A stretch of 59,906 nt of DNA, taken from positions 1-59,906 of IMG/VR virus record IMGVR_UViG_3300006789_000024, one strand, 5' to 3'. Within the stretch, counting starts at the first letter, position 1; each line of letters starts with the position of its first letter. The notes below the pieces were generated by a model. The model made no database searches. It was not told where the DNA came from and saw only the letters and a program-made list of their open reading frames with translations. Source of the DNA: a virus. The translations under genes were made by a program, and so were the position numbers. Positions 31,413 to 40,700 of this stretch are shown piece after piece.

Positions 31413-31446
31413 ATTATAAATTAAATAACCCTTAAAAATAAAACAA

Positions 31447-32643
31447 ATGTCAAAGGAAAAAGTTGTCGATACTGACAACAAAACCCCAGAATTCGACTGG
31501 AATGCGTATGAAGCAAGTTGCACAAGTTCAAAGAGAAAATCAGTTAAGCGAATGTCAGATGGAACAAAGTTATATTGTACTGAACCATACGCTGAAGAAT
31601 TACTAAAACTTTATAACCAAGATTTTACTGAAAATAATAGGATAGTTGGTGTTGAATTAAATAAATCCTATGAAGGAACTGTAGATTCAATTAGCGTTGA
31701 GTGGTGTATTATTGATATTGGGGCCAGAGACTCTGTATATGTAGATATGTCAAAAGAAGCAGAAGAGTACAAGAACTTATTAAAACCTGGAGAAAAGATT
31801 AATGTTCAAATCATAGAATCTAAAGGTTCTAAACAAGGAAAATATATATTAGGTTCAGTTGAAGCTGGATTTAAGCGCGCGGTATTTAATGAAATTTTAG
31901 ATAGTGTAGATAATTCTAAAACTGCGTATAACTCTACTGTAAAAAGTATTATACCAGGTGGAGGTTATATTATAGAAATACAGGGTATAGAATGTTTTAT
32001 GCCAGGTTCTTTAGCTGGAATAAATAAGCTACATGATTTTGAATCTATATTAGGAACTGAAATGTATGTAGTACCTATGAATTATTCTTCTGATAGAGGA
32101 ACTATTGTAGTTTCTCATAGAGAATATTTGAAAGCAATGATTCCTACTAAAATTGCTGAAATAAAAGAATATGAAAATGGAGTTGTAGTTAAAGGTAGCG
32201 TAACAGGTTCTGCTAAATTTGGAGTGTTCTGTGAATTTAATGAGTGCTTAACTGGTATGATTCATATAAATGATTTAGATGAAGAAACTCTAAAAAGACA
32301 TAAAGATAGAGAGATTACACCAGGAGAGGAAATAGAATTCTTTATTAAGAAAATTATTTCAGATACTAAGATTACGTTATCTCAAAAGCCCGTTGAGGCG
32401 GTGACTGATCCGTGGTTTAATGCTTCTGAAAGATTTAAGACTCCTGTTGTGGTTGTCGGTAAGGTTAGATCGGTTAAAGATTATGGTGTGTTTGTTGATA
32501 TTGGAGATGGCCTTGTGGGGTTGCTGCATGTATCTGAATTCCCTGAAGGACATGATTTGAATGAACTTATAAAAGGAAATGACATCACTGTCACTGTTAC
32601 GAGAATTGATGAAGAGACTCGTAAAGTTTTCCTTAAATTGTGA
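31447..32643 (+). CDS. rpsA-like: S1-like protein with four S1 RNA-binding domains
   Basis: 398 residues. Four S1 (OB-fold) repeats can be read: about 73-137, 161-225, 246-313 and 334-398. The last is the most typical (VVVGKVRSVKDYGVFVDIG, then GLVGLLHVSEF), and the third has KGSVTGSAKFGVFCEFNE. The N-terminal EFDWNAYE resembles the start of Bacteroidota ribosomal protein S1. Host S1 has about six domains, so this is a shorter form. S1 binds AU-rich leaders and brings mRNA to the 30S subunit. With the phage bS21 this points to ribosome re-tuning. It lies inside the tail module behind its own promoter motif, with late timing expected. A role unrelated to ribosomes is possible. Confidence 0.85.
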   Translation: MSKEKVVDTDNKTPEFDWNAYEASCTSSKRKSVKRMSDGTKLYCTEPYAEELLKLYNQDFTENNRIVGVELNKSYEGTVDSISVEWCIIDIGARDSVYVDMSKEAEEYKNLLKPGEKINVQIIESKGSKQGKYILGSVEAGFKRAVFNEILDSVDNSKTAYNSTVKSIIPGGGYIIEIQGIECFMPGSLAGINKLHDFESILGTEMYVVPMNYSSDRGTIVVSHREYLKAMIPTKIAEIKEYENGVVVKGSVTGSAKFGVFCEFNECLTGMIHINDLDEETLKRHKDREITPGEEIEFFIKKIISDTKITLSQKPVEAVTDPWFNASERFKTPVVVVGKVRSVKDYGVFVDIGDGLVGLLHVSEFPEGHDLNELIKGNDITVTVTRIDEETRKVFLKL

Positions 32644-32652
32644 AACATATAA

Positions 32653-32670
32653 TAGATATATAGACTATAA
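32653..32670 (+). promoter_or_regulatory. AGATATATAGACTATA promoter motif
   Basis: TAGATATATAGACTATAA about 30 bases before the ATG at 32699. It is the best intergenic match to the motif found inside the 2263 frame. Confidence 0.5.
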
Positions 32671-32698
32671 AATAATAACAAAAATAAAATTATTAAAT

Positions 32699-33088
32699 AT
32701 GAAACTAACAGAAAAAAGACTAAGAGAAATCATTAGAGAGGAACTAACTTCTACAGATGTTAAAGTAGATGAATTAGCTCCTGTAATTGCTACAGTAGCA
32801 AGACAAGCGGCAGCTGGAGCGGTTGCTGATAAATTATCAGAAGGACTAGGTACTTTAATAAAGAAGGTTACTGAAGGTATTGTACCTGAACCTAAAGATT
32901 TAGTTAGTTTAGTTACGGATTCTGCTGAAATGCATGCCGCTGATGAGGATGAAGAACATACATACGAAGGATTTATGGGAGCTGCTAAAGAATTGGTAGA
33001 AAACGCTATTGCTAAAGTTGTTGGAGATGCAGCAAAAGATGCGGCTGCTGATGCGGTTAAAGATAAAATAGCGGCAAAAATAGGTTAA
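32699..33088 (+). CDS. Small Ala-rich protein with MKLTEKRLREIIREE start
   Basis: 129 residues from ATG 32699; the open frame extends upstream over the S1-like gene but the promoter motif and ATG favour this start. The N-terminus MKLTEKRLREIIREELTS is an amphipathic helix that I know as a recurring N-terminal tag on proteins of environmental phages. Its Ile-x-x-Glu ending could be cut by a gp21-type protease. The rest is Ala- and Val-rich helix. It may be a head-packaged or scaffold-like protein; this is inference. A clear terminator follows. Confidence 0.55.
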   Translation: MKLTEKRLREIIREELTSTDVKVDELAPVIATVARQAAAGAVADKLSEGLGTLIKKVTEGIVPEPKDLVSLVTDSAEMHAADEDEEHTYEGFMGAAKELVENAIAKVVGDAAKDAAADAVKDKIAAKIG

Positions 33089-33120
33089 TAAATACCAACA
33101 CTAGTCGTTTATAATAAATA

Positions 33121-33148
33121 ATCCCATTCGTATGAGTGGGATTTTTTT
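33121..33148 (+). terminator. Rho-independent terminator
   Basis: ATCCCATTC and GAGTGGGAT pair with one G-T wobble around GTAT, followed by seven T. It ends the transcript of the S1-like and 32699 genes. Confidence 0.8.
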
Positions 33149-33162
33149 ATGTTCAAAAAATT

Positions 33163-33176
33163 AAGATATATAAATC
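33163..33176 (+). promoter_or_regulatory. AGATATATAAATC promoter motif
   Basis: AAGATATATAAATCAAC, 15 bases after the terminator and about 26 before the ATG at 33202. Confidence 0.45.
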
Positions 33177-33201
33177 AACTTAAGTTATATAAATAGCAAT
33201 A

Positions 33202-34491
33202 ATGAACAGATTTAACGACGCAGAAATATTATCAAAATCTCTAGTCGGGATAGAGTTTGAATTCTACTCGAATAAAGATATAAAAGCGACAGCAAAAGAG
33301 CTTGGTGCGTTATTATATAGAAAGATTAGAGTTGAAGAAAAAGCTCATAGTGATTTTTCTCCTACAGCAAAAGAATTTAAGATAGAACCTGACATGAGCG
33401 GTGGAGAGAAACTTATGGAGCTAGTTACGGGTGCTATAGAATATAAAGACGCAAGACTTATTATCATTATAGTTTCTAAGTGGATTGAAGAGAATGGATA
33501 TACTAATGATATGTCATCAATACATCTTAATATCTCATTTGATAATAAAAAGGGTGGAGAAAGAAGAATTGAAAATATGAATGTTCTAAAATTCATATTA
33601 GAGTTTGATGAAGATTATGTATTTAATTTATTCCCACAAAGAGAAAACTCAACATACGCAAAATCTATAAAATATGTAGTTCCAAATACAGAAGTTTTTA
33701 ATATTGATGGTGGTTTAATCGATGAGAATAATTTTGGGTTTCCTAATTCAAAATACTATGGTATAAATTTTGAAAAGAGAATAAAAGATTATTTGGAGTT
33801 TAGATATATTGGTGGGAAGGATTGGGAAAAGAAGACTAGTAAGATATTACATCTGTTAGATTCATTTATAGTTCAATTATGGAAAAGTACAGAATCTAAA
33901 AAACTTAATCATTTTAACTCATTAGAACTTAAAAGAATACTTTCTAATAATAGGAGAATTATAGATGCTAAGATTGATTGGAGAGTTATTGAAACTGAGT
34001 GGAAGAATATTGAATTCACAGTTGACCTAAGCAAGGCCACAGAGATTATACAGAATTATTGGTCAAAGATACAAAAAAGAGTTATAAAGCTATTCACTCA
34101 CGGTTCTCTTACAAAAGGACATATAAATTATGATTCAGATACAGGGAAAGTCCAAGTTAAAGATGGTGAACTTTCGTATTGCGTTAATATCGATGGATAC
34201 GATTTTATAGACTGTGATATAAAGGGAGAACTTATTAACTGCGATATATTTGGCGGTAATATCAATAATTCAGATATTACAATTTGTAATTTCTATAATG
34301 GTGTTAAAATTGAATCCTCAAAAATTAAAAGTTCGTATATTAGCCAAGATTCCACGGTAAAAGATTGCTATATCTATGGTAAGGGTGTATTAAAAGGAGA
34401 GATGATAGGAGGAATATTTAGAGATGGTATATATGATAAAAAAAGAGCGAGGTTTAAGAAAACTGAGAAAATAAAATATGAAGAAAAATAA
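33202..34491 (+). CDS. Amidoligase-like enzyme fused to a beta-helix tail
   Basis: 429 residues. LVGIEFEFYSN (14-24), PDMSGGEKLMELVTGAI (63-79) and SSIHLNISFD (105-114) form the pattern of putative amidoligases (COOH-NH2 ligases related to glutamine synthetase): Gly-x-Glu-x-Glu, a Glu-Leu-Val-Thr strand, and a His-x-x-x strand. Such enzymes make amide bonds using ATP. The C-terminal 90 residues repeat short strands ending in Asp-Cys or Asn-Ser (FIDCDIKGELINCDIFGGNI), as in a right-handed beta-helix. Its place in the tail module suggests a virion protein, perhaps a peptide-ligating or scaffolding factor. The enzyme call is moderate. Confidence 0.55.
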   Translation: MNRFNDAEILSKSLVGIEFEFYSNKDIKATAKELGALLYRKIRVEEKAHSDFSPTAKEFKIEPDMSGGEKLMELVTGAIEYKDARLIIIIVSKWIEENGYTNDMSSIHLNISFDNKKGGERRIENMNVLKFILEFDEDYVFNLFPQRENSTYAKSIKYVVPNTEVFNIDGGLIDENNFGFPNSKYYGINFEKRIKDYLEFRYIGGKDWEKKTSKILHLLDSFIVQLWKSTESKKLNHFNSLELKRILSNNRRIIDAKIDWRVIETEWKNIEFTVDLSKATEIIQNYWSKIQKRVIKLFTHGSLTKGHINYDSDTGKVQVKDGELSYCVNIDGYDFIDCDIKGELINCDIFGGNINNSDITICNFYNGVKIESSKIKSSYISQDSTVKDCYIYGKGVLKGEMIGGIFRDGIYDKKRARFKKTEKIKYEEK

Positions 34492-34502
34492 AATAAAAAG
34501 AT

Positions 34503-35312
34503 ATGAGTGATATATTTTTAGGTGGGGCGTCGGGTATGGAAACTGAACATGTATTTAGTTCAACATGCTTAAATAATTTTGTTGAGGAGCTGGCAAATGA
34601 AATTACAGGAGCATGTATGGTTCCTATGAATTTGCCAAAAATTGAAGTAGAGGCTATTATAAATAGAGCTAGAAAATGGTTTTATAAAAAATATGAATAC
34701 TCTGTTCAAGAGAATTTCTTTGTAATACCAAAAGCTGCGTTTGATTCAACATACTTCAAAAGTTCAAGAACTATTAACATGCCAAACGGTGTATATTCTG
34801 TTTTTGGTGTTCATAAAACTAATGCAAGTTCTATAAGTAATGATGTGGACTTCCAAGCCGGTGGAGATTTTAATGTGGAGCGAATGTTTACTTCAAATAT
34901 GTATGGAAATGCTGGAGTAGCAGGTGCAGCAGAGCAATTAGAATATTATATAGTAAGTCAGAAGTTTTTTGATTTAGCACGACAAGTATTACAGAACCCG
35001 TATAGTTTTGACTATAATAGACTTAATAGAGCCTTAAGATTTACTGGAGAAACTCCAACATCTGATATTATATTAGAAGTTTATGAAACTATTCCAGATT
35101 GTGCGCTATATGAGGATGAGATGTTTTTTAGATATTGTTCAGCTAAAATAAAAGTTTCTCTTGGTGCTAAGCTAAGTATTTTTGAGTTCCAATTACCGGG
35201 TAATATAGCAGTTAATGGTGCTGATATACGAGATATGGGACAGAGCGAGCTTGAAGGTATAATAGAAGAAATAAATGAGGATGAGGGAACTGACTGGATG
35301 ATGCACTCGTAA
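34503..35312 (+). CDS. Virion structural protein (neck or baseplate)
   Basis: 269 residues. The middle has Tyr/Phe-rich strands (YKKYEYSVQENFFVIPK, RTINMPNGVYSVFGVHK). The end has a helix with FFRYCSAKIKVSLGAKLSIF, then FQLPGNIAVNGADI and an acidic terminal helix. The FQLPGN-v-x-(N/V)-Gly layout is familiar from structural proteins next to gp25-like genes. I cannot decide between a neck protein and a baseplate component. It has no apparent enzymatic motif. Confidence 0.55.
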   Translation: MSDIFLGGASGMETEHVFSSTCLNNFVEELANEITGACMVPMNLPKIEVEAIINRARKWFYKKYEYSVQENFFVIPKAAFDSTYFKSSRTINMPNGVYSVFGVHKTNASSISNDVDFQAGGDFNVERMFTSNMYGNAGVAGAAEQLEYYIVSQKFFDLARQVLQNPYSFDYNRLNRALRFTGETPTSDIILEVYETIPDCALYEDEMFFRYCSAKIKVSLGAKLSIFEFQLPGNIAVNGADIRDMGQSELEGIIEEINEDEGTDWMMHS

Positions 35313-35314
35313 AT

Positions 35315-35329
35315 TAGATATATAGTTAT
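35315..35329 (+). promoter_or_regulatory. AGATATATAGTTAT motif directly before a start codon
   Basis: TTAGATATATAGTTATATGG; the box ends next to the ATG at 35330 of the gp25-like gene. Confidence 0.45.
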
Positions 35330-35683
35330 ATGGAATTTTATATTAAAAAAGAAGGAGACCCTAGGTTTGATGTTAGTCAAATGGAAATCGATGATGAGAT
35401 TACAGAGCTTTTGATTCAAATAGAGACTTTGTTTTTTACAAGTAAAGGTTCTGTTTTAGGTGATGCAGATTTTGGTCTAAATTTAGATGATTATGTATAT
35501 TCTTTTAGATATAACGATGATATGCTGGTTAAGGTTGTTAAAGAAGCGATTAATAGATATATACCATTATCAAAAAAATACAGTGTAGACGTGACTGTTG
35601 ATTTTACAGAGGAGGTTGATAGACATATTGTGTTTATCAGCGTTGTTGTAGATTCTAAATATCAGGTGGGTCTTTACATATAA
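35330..35683 (+). CDS. gp25-like baseplate wedge protein
   Basis: 117 residues, the usual size for the GPW/gp25 family (about 110-135). The family block is SVLGDADFGLNLDDYVYSF (about 40-58), matching the Gly-x-x-x-x-Asp-Phe-Gly region of gp25, followed by a helix and two strands (YSVDVTVDFTEEVDRHIVFI). In T4, gp25 sits in the inner baseplate and starts sheath assembly. The gp6-like gene follows at once, the same order as in many contractile systems. The call is firm. Confidence 0.85.
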   Translation: MEFYIKKEGDPRFDVSQMEIDDEITELLIQIETLFFTSKGSVLGDADFGLNLDDYVYSFRYNDDMLVKVVKEAINRYIPLSKKYSVDVTVDFTEEVDRHIVFISVVVDSKYQVGLYI

Positions 35684-35699
35684 ACATTAATAAATAAAA

Positions 35700-37520
35700 A
35701 TGGCAGATTTCAAATATTTACAAAAGTCTAGAATTAAGACAAAAGAAATGATAAGTGATACTCAAACTTTTATAAGTAGAGTATACAGTAGAGCGGGTAC
35801 TTTGTTTACTTCAGCCTCACCATTTGCTCAAATATTAAATGTATTACAAGAGCTTTCAACTTTTATTTTCCACTACATAGAAGATGCGATGGTGGAACAA
35901 AACATATTAACAGCTCAACATAAAGAATCTATATATGGTTTATCAAGGCTTGCAGGTCACGATCCATTTAGAGGCACTGCAGCACAGGGTGAAATAAGAA
36001 TTAGATTAAATCCAACAACTATTTCTGAAGTAGCTGGAGATGCTATCAACATATTACCAGATAGTATAATTAAAATGGAAGCTAATAGTCTAAAATATAC
36101 TATGCTAACTAATTCAGATAAATTTAGAATTTCAAAAACATCTACTAATTTTATTAGAATACCTATAATTCAAGGAGAAGTTGAGAGACAAACAGTTACC
36201 GGTACCGGAGAAAAGTTTCAATCTTTTAATATAATAACTAAAGAAAATACCGACCACAATCATGTTAAAGTTTCTGTAAATAGTATTGTATGGCAGAAAT
36301 ATGATTCTATATATGATATGAAAGTTGGAACTGCAGGGTTTATTGTAAAAACTGGAATTACTGGAGGGTTAGATGTTTATTTTGGAAATGGAAGTTTTGG
36401 AGCTCTTCCCCCTTTAGGAAGTTCTATAGAGATTCAATATATTAAAAATAAAGGAGATAACGGTAATTTAATTGGAGGTAAAAACTTAAAATTTAAGTTT
36501 GAAGATGATGGGTTTGATAGTATAGGAAATTCATATGACCTAAACGAACTACTAGAGACTGAAGTATCAGTAACGCCTAGAATGGGTTCAAATCCTGAAA
36601 GTATAGAACTTACAAAACTTATTGCCCCACTACAATCACATGCATTTGTATTAGCGACTCCAGATAATTATGAGGCATTTTTATCTCAATATGGTATGTT
36701 TTCATATTTAGATGCATATAGTACTACCGATGACGGATATTTAGATGATGATAATGTTATTTATTTATTTATGTTGCCTGATATTAAGAGAAAACTTATT
36801 AAAAATAAAGATTATTTTAGTCTAGCTATTGATGAATTTTTCTTTTCTGAGGACGAGGAAAATGCGGTGTTGGATATAATTGAAAAATCAGGTAGACAAA
36901 TGCTGACTTCAGAAGTTAAAATTACTCCGCCATCCCCTCAATATTTTAGAATGGATATTAAGGTAAGGTATTTTGAAGGATATGATAAACACGGTATTTT
37001 TAATGATATAAGAAGTAAAATATCAGAATATCTTATGAACATTACTCGTAGGGATAGATTACCAAAATCTGATATAATTGCTATACTAGAAGGTGTTAAA
37101 GGTATTGACTCGGTTAATGTGCGTTTTGTCAGTAAGGCGGAAGAAGATGCTAGAAAAAATGGTTATTATGTTTCAGAAACTGTGACTATTACCCCAAATA
37201 CTCCAATACTTGAAGATATAGGAAATGGACAACAAAAGATGGTTTACTTCAAAAGAACAGTTAAGACCAAAAATGTTAGATTTGAAGAAGGTGCAGCTCT
37301 TCCAGAATATGTAATAAACTTAGATTCATTTGGAGATATTCTTTTAGAAAAAGATGAGGTAGCATTATTTAGAGGCGGCTGGGAAGATAGAGATGGAATA
37401 TTAGTAGATGATGATGCTTTAATCGGGGAGATGGGAGCACTTTCAGTTTATTTTGATGACCCACCAGTTCCTCAAACTATATTTACTAGGATTCAGGCAA
37501 AAAATAGAAAATCAATATAA
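35700..37520 (+). CDS. gp6-like baseplate wedge protein (J family)
   Basis: 606 residues, near T4 gp6 (660). Residues 1-90 are helical (FAQILNVLQELSTFIFHYIE), followed by the strand-rich repeats of gpJ/gp6 proteins (GTAAQGEIRIRLNPTT, VYFGNGSFGALPPLGSSIEI). The C-terminal domain has PSPQYFRMDIKVRYFEGYD, then a dimerising helix region with a DSVNVRFVSK strand. Its place after gp25 supports the call. gp6 dimers form the baseplate wedge ring that switches shape on infection. The stop shares a base with the next ATG (TAATG). Confidence 0.8.
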   Translation: MADFKYLQKSRIKTKEMISDTQTFISRVYSRAGTLFTSASPFAQILNVLQELSTFIFHYIEDAMVEQNILTAQHKESIYGLSRLAGHDPFRGTAAQGEIRIRLNPTTISEVAGDAINILPDSIIKMEANSLKYTMLTNSDKFRISKTSTNFIRIPIIQGEVERQTVTGTGEKFQSFNIITKENTDHNHVKVSVNSIVWQKYDSIYDMKVGTAGFIVKTGITGGLDVYFGNGSFGALPPLGSSIEIQYIKNKGDNGNLIGGKNLKFKFEDDGFDSIGNSYDLNELLETEVSVTPRMGSNPESIELTKLIAPLQSHAFVLATPDNYEAFLSQYGMFSYLDAYSTTDDGYLDDDNVIYLFMLPDIKRKLIKNKDYFSLAIDEFFFSEDEENAVLDIIEKSGRQMLTSEVKITPPSPQYFRMDIKVRYFEGYDKHGIFNDIRSKISEYLMNITRRDRLPKSDIIAILEGVKGIDSVNVRFVSKAEEDARKNGYYVSETVTITPNTPILEDIGNGQQKMVYFKRTVKTKNVRFEEGAALPEYVINLDSFGDILLEKDEVALFRGGWEDRDGILVDDDALIGEMGALSVYFDDPPVPQTIFTRIQAKNRKSI

Positions 37521-37795
37521 TGGCTGTTAAATTAACTGATGGTTTATTCAAAAGTAGAAGAGTTAAGATATATCAGGTTTCAAGACAAATTTCAGATGAT
37601 AGAAAAAACTTACCTAATAATTATAGAATAAATATACTAAAGAACTCTATATCGTCTCATATTTTTAGAAATAATCAAATGTGGGATTTTATAACCTATA
37701 TACAAGATGTTGTTGCAAATTGGGTTGATGCTGTCAACGAAATAAAAGTGTTCAAATCTTTCACTGTAAAAAAGGACTATAAAAATATTAGGTAA
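37520..37795 (+). CDS. Small baseplate-associated protein (91 aa)
   Basis: 91 residues, basic at both ends, with a central hydrophobic helix (MWDFITYIQDVVANWVDAVN). It begins and ends in one-base overlaps with its neighbours (TAATG on both sides), so it is translated in step with the gp6-like and the giant wedge protein. It may plug or link the wedge ring. The family is not recognised. Confidence 0.55.
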   Translation: MAVKLTDGLFKSRRVKIYQVSRQISDDRKNLPNNYRINILKNSISSHIFRNNQMWDFITYIQDVVANWVDAVNEIKVFKSFTVKKDYKNIR

Positions 37796-40700
37796 TGAGT
37801 AGATATTCAAATCTTAAATTCTTTGATAGTAATTCCGATGAATTGAATCTTAATTATGATTCAATTACACAGGCATGGGACGGTATAGTATATCTTCCTG
37901 AAGTCTCTGTTGGTTTATACGAAACTCTAACTATTTATATTTTAGAAGAAGTTAGGGGAGAACTTGGTGAAACTAAGTATATTAAACCAATAACACCAAC
38001 AACGTCTTTATTAAATGACACGATATTAGTAAGCTTTGAAGGCGGGTATGATACAAGTATCGAGTCTAATGGAGTTAACAATGATATTTCGCTATATTCT
38101 ACAACAACAGAAATTATTAAGGTTAATGGAGAGCAAATTCCAGAACTTTATATCAAACATGAAGAATCTCAAAATAAAACAAGGAATCCTCAAAGTATAG
38201 TTACTGGAACCGATCCTTCAGGAATTTTTGATACAGTCTTAAGTTTAGTACCAAATGAACCTATTCAAATTAACGTGTCATTAAGGTCCGAATTAGAAAC
38301 GTATCATAAAAGAAATTTAGTAATACATGAAGTAGATGCTAGTGGAAATATAACACATGTTATAGCGACAATTAGAATATACGGAGAGACTGTTGCTGAA
38401 GATGAAAGATTAGAGGCTTTAATATCTAATATTGGTATGTCTCTTTCGCCATCTGACCATTTTGTTTTTGAAGATGCTAACTTAAGAGAGTCTAGCCCTG
38501 ATTGGAACCTTATTAACAGGAAAAGAAGAGAACTTCTTTTAGAAGCTTCAAATATTAAACCATTTATAGGAACATATAAAGCTCTATTAAATGCTATTAA
38601 ATATTTTGGATATGAAAATATAACTCTTAAAGAGTATTATCTAAATATAAATGAGCAGGCTGAAAACTTTGGTAAACTAAAGGCGGTAGCTGTACCAAAT
38701 CAAGAGATTAAAGGATTCTTAGCTGCAAAAAGTACACTGAGCGGCGGCTTGCTGCCAAACTCAAATCTAAAAAAGACTTCAAGATTCTCATTAGTTTATA
38801 GATTAAATAATGCTACAGGAGAATATGACAAATGGGATATTCCAAAAGTTAAAGAAGCATTATTGTTTTCTCCTGATGAAATTTTAATTAAATTATATGG
38901 GCTTAAAGATAGATTACAATTATCTTACATTCCGATGCATGCTAAAATAGTTGATATTTGCGGTGAAGGAGATTACTTTGCTCAATTCAATATAAATACA
39001 TGGAATAATCAACAAAACATTTATAGTGTAAATGAAGGTGTAGATGTTGGATATAAACTTTTCCCAGAAAGACCACTATTCCTAGAAGACTTAAGAAAAG
39101 TTAGCCCATTATTTACTGGAATAAATCAAGATTTTACAGAACTTACAGGCATATATGATATAGATGCTGGAGCGCAAGCATGGTGGAAATTGGGAGAGGG
39201 TGATAATCACCCAAAAGCGATTGACCATATAGGTAATAATATTGGTATATTAAAGGATATGGCTGCTGGTGTAGATACTATATTTGCAGTTGACCATGTT
39301 GCTGGATCGGAAATATTATACGTAGAAGACGCAAGCACTTGGTCAGATACTCATAATATAACATACGATGGAGCTGTAATTAAGCCAGCAAATCTGATTT
39401 CATGGTCAGAAGTTGATAATTCGACTCTTATTACTGCTGTTACGACAAGTGGTGCATATAATACAACAGCTGCCGGTAATTTAACTTTATCAGGAAACTT
39501 AGCGGATTGGCCACATAAAGGAAGTATATTAGTAGACGGTGAAACTATTGATTATTCCGGAATTATAGGACAGAATTTAACAGTTACGTCATGTACCACA
39601 GTTAACACTGGTTCTCCTTATAATATTCCATCTGGTACAGCTATTACACAATCTACTGTGCTGTATCATCCTAACAGTTGGGTGACTAATAGCGGTACTT
39701 GTTATTATACTCATGCAGGTGGGGTTGCTGGTTTTGGTGGAACAACAGTGCCTCCAGTTCATTCATCTGGAAGCGTATTAGATGGACCAACTGGAGTTTT
39801 ATGGGTACATGTACCAAATGGAACTGCAAATAATGACGCAATTGCTAGGTCTACGCCAATAGGTATTTATCCTAAAAATGCAGCGCTAACGGTTACGGAT
39901 TATACTCCAGAAATATCATTTACAACAACATTAAATAATGGTGGTGTACTTGGGTTTGCTGATACTGAGTGTACATTAACTTCAGTCACGGGCTTAAGAA
40001 ATGCAGGAATAATAACAATTTCTGGTGGTACAACCATTAGATATTCAGGAATAACTGGGTTAAAGCTTACTGGATGTGTTTCTTCTATTACATCAGGTTT
40101 TATACTAGATGGCAGCGCAACAGTATCACAGCGAGGTTTTTGGGAAATAGCTACTCTTCGATCGAAGACACAAACTTCTATTGTTAGAGGAGCTAAAGTT
40201 TCTAATACCGCTTTTTCAAACGATAGTCCGCATCAAACAAAAAGTACTAAATCTCTATCATTTGACGCTAAAAGTGATTATGTTTCTGTACCGTTCGTTA
40301 ATAAGAATATTAGACCTGAGAATGCGTTAACTCTGAATGTTTGGGTAAAACATGATAGTTGGCTACCGTCCAATACAACATCATACAACCCAAATAACGC
40401 AATACAGCATATAATTAGTTGTCATACTGCTCCTGGCGGGTTTAAGATATATTACGAAGGTGGTAGAATATACGCTTCAGTTACGGTAAGAGATGATTCT
40501 GCTTCAGGGTATACAAATAAAATGGTTGGAACATCATACAATGTATTTAATGCTACAATTAATGGAAATCAATCTACATCGGGGCAGAATGCTAACGTTC
40601 CAGTTGGAGGGGTTGCCCTTAACTATCTTGGGGATGCTGCTAATAATGATTGGTTCATGTTAACATGTACGTTCGATGGAAGGTATATAAAATTATATGT

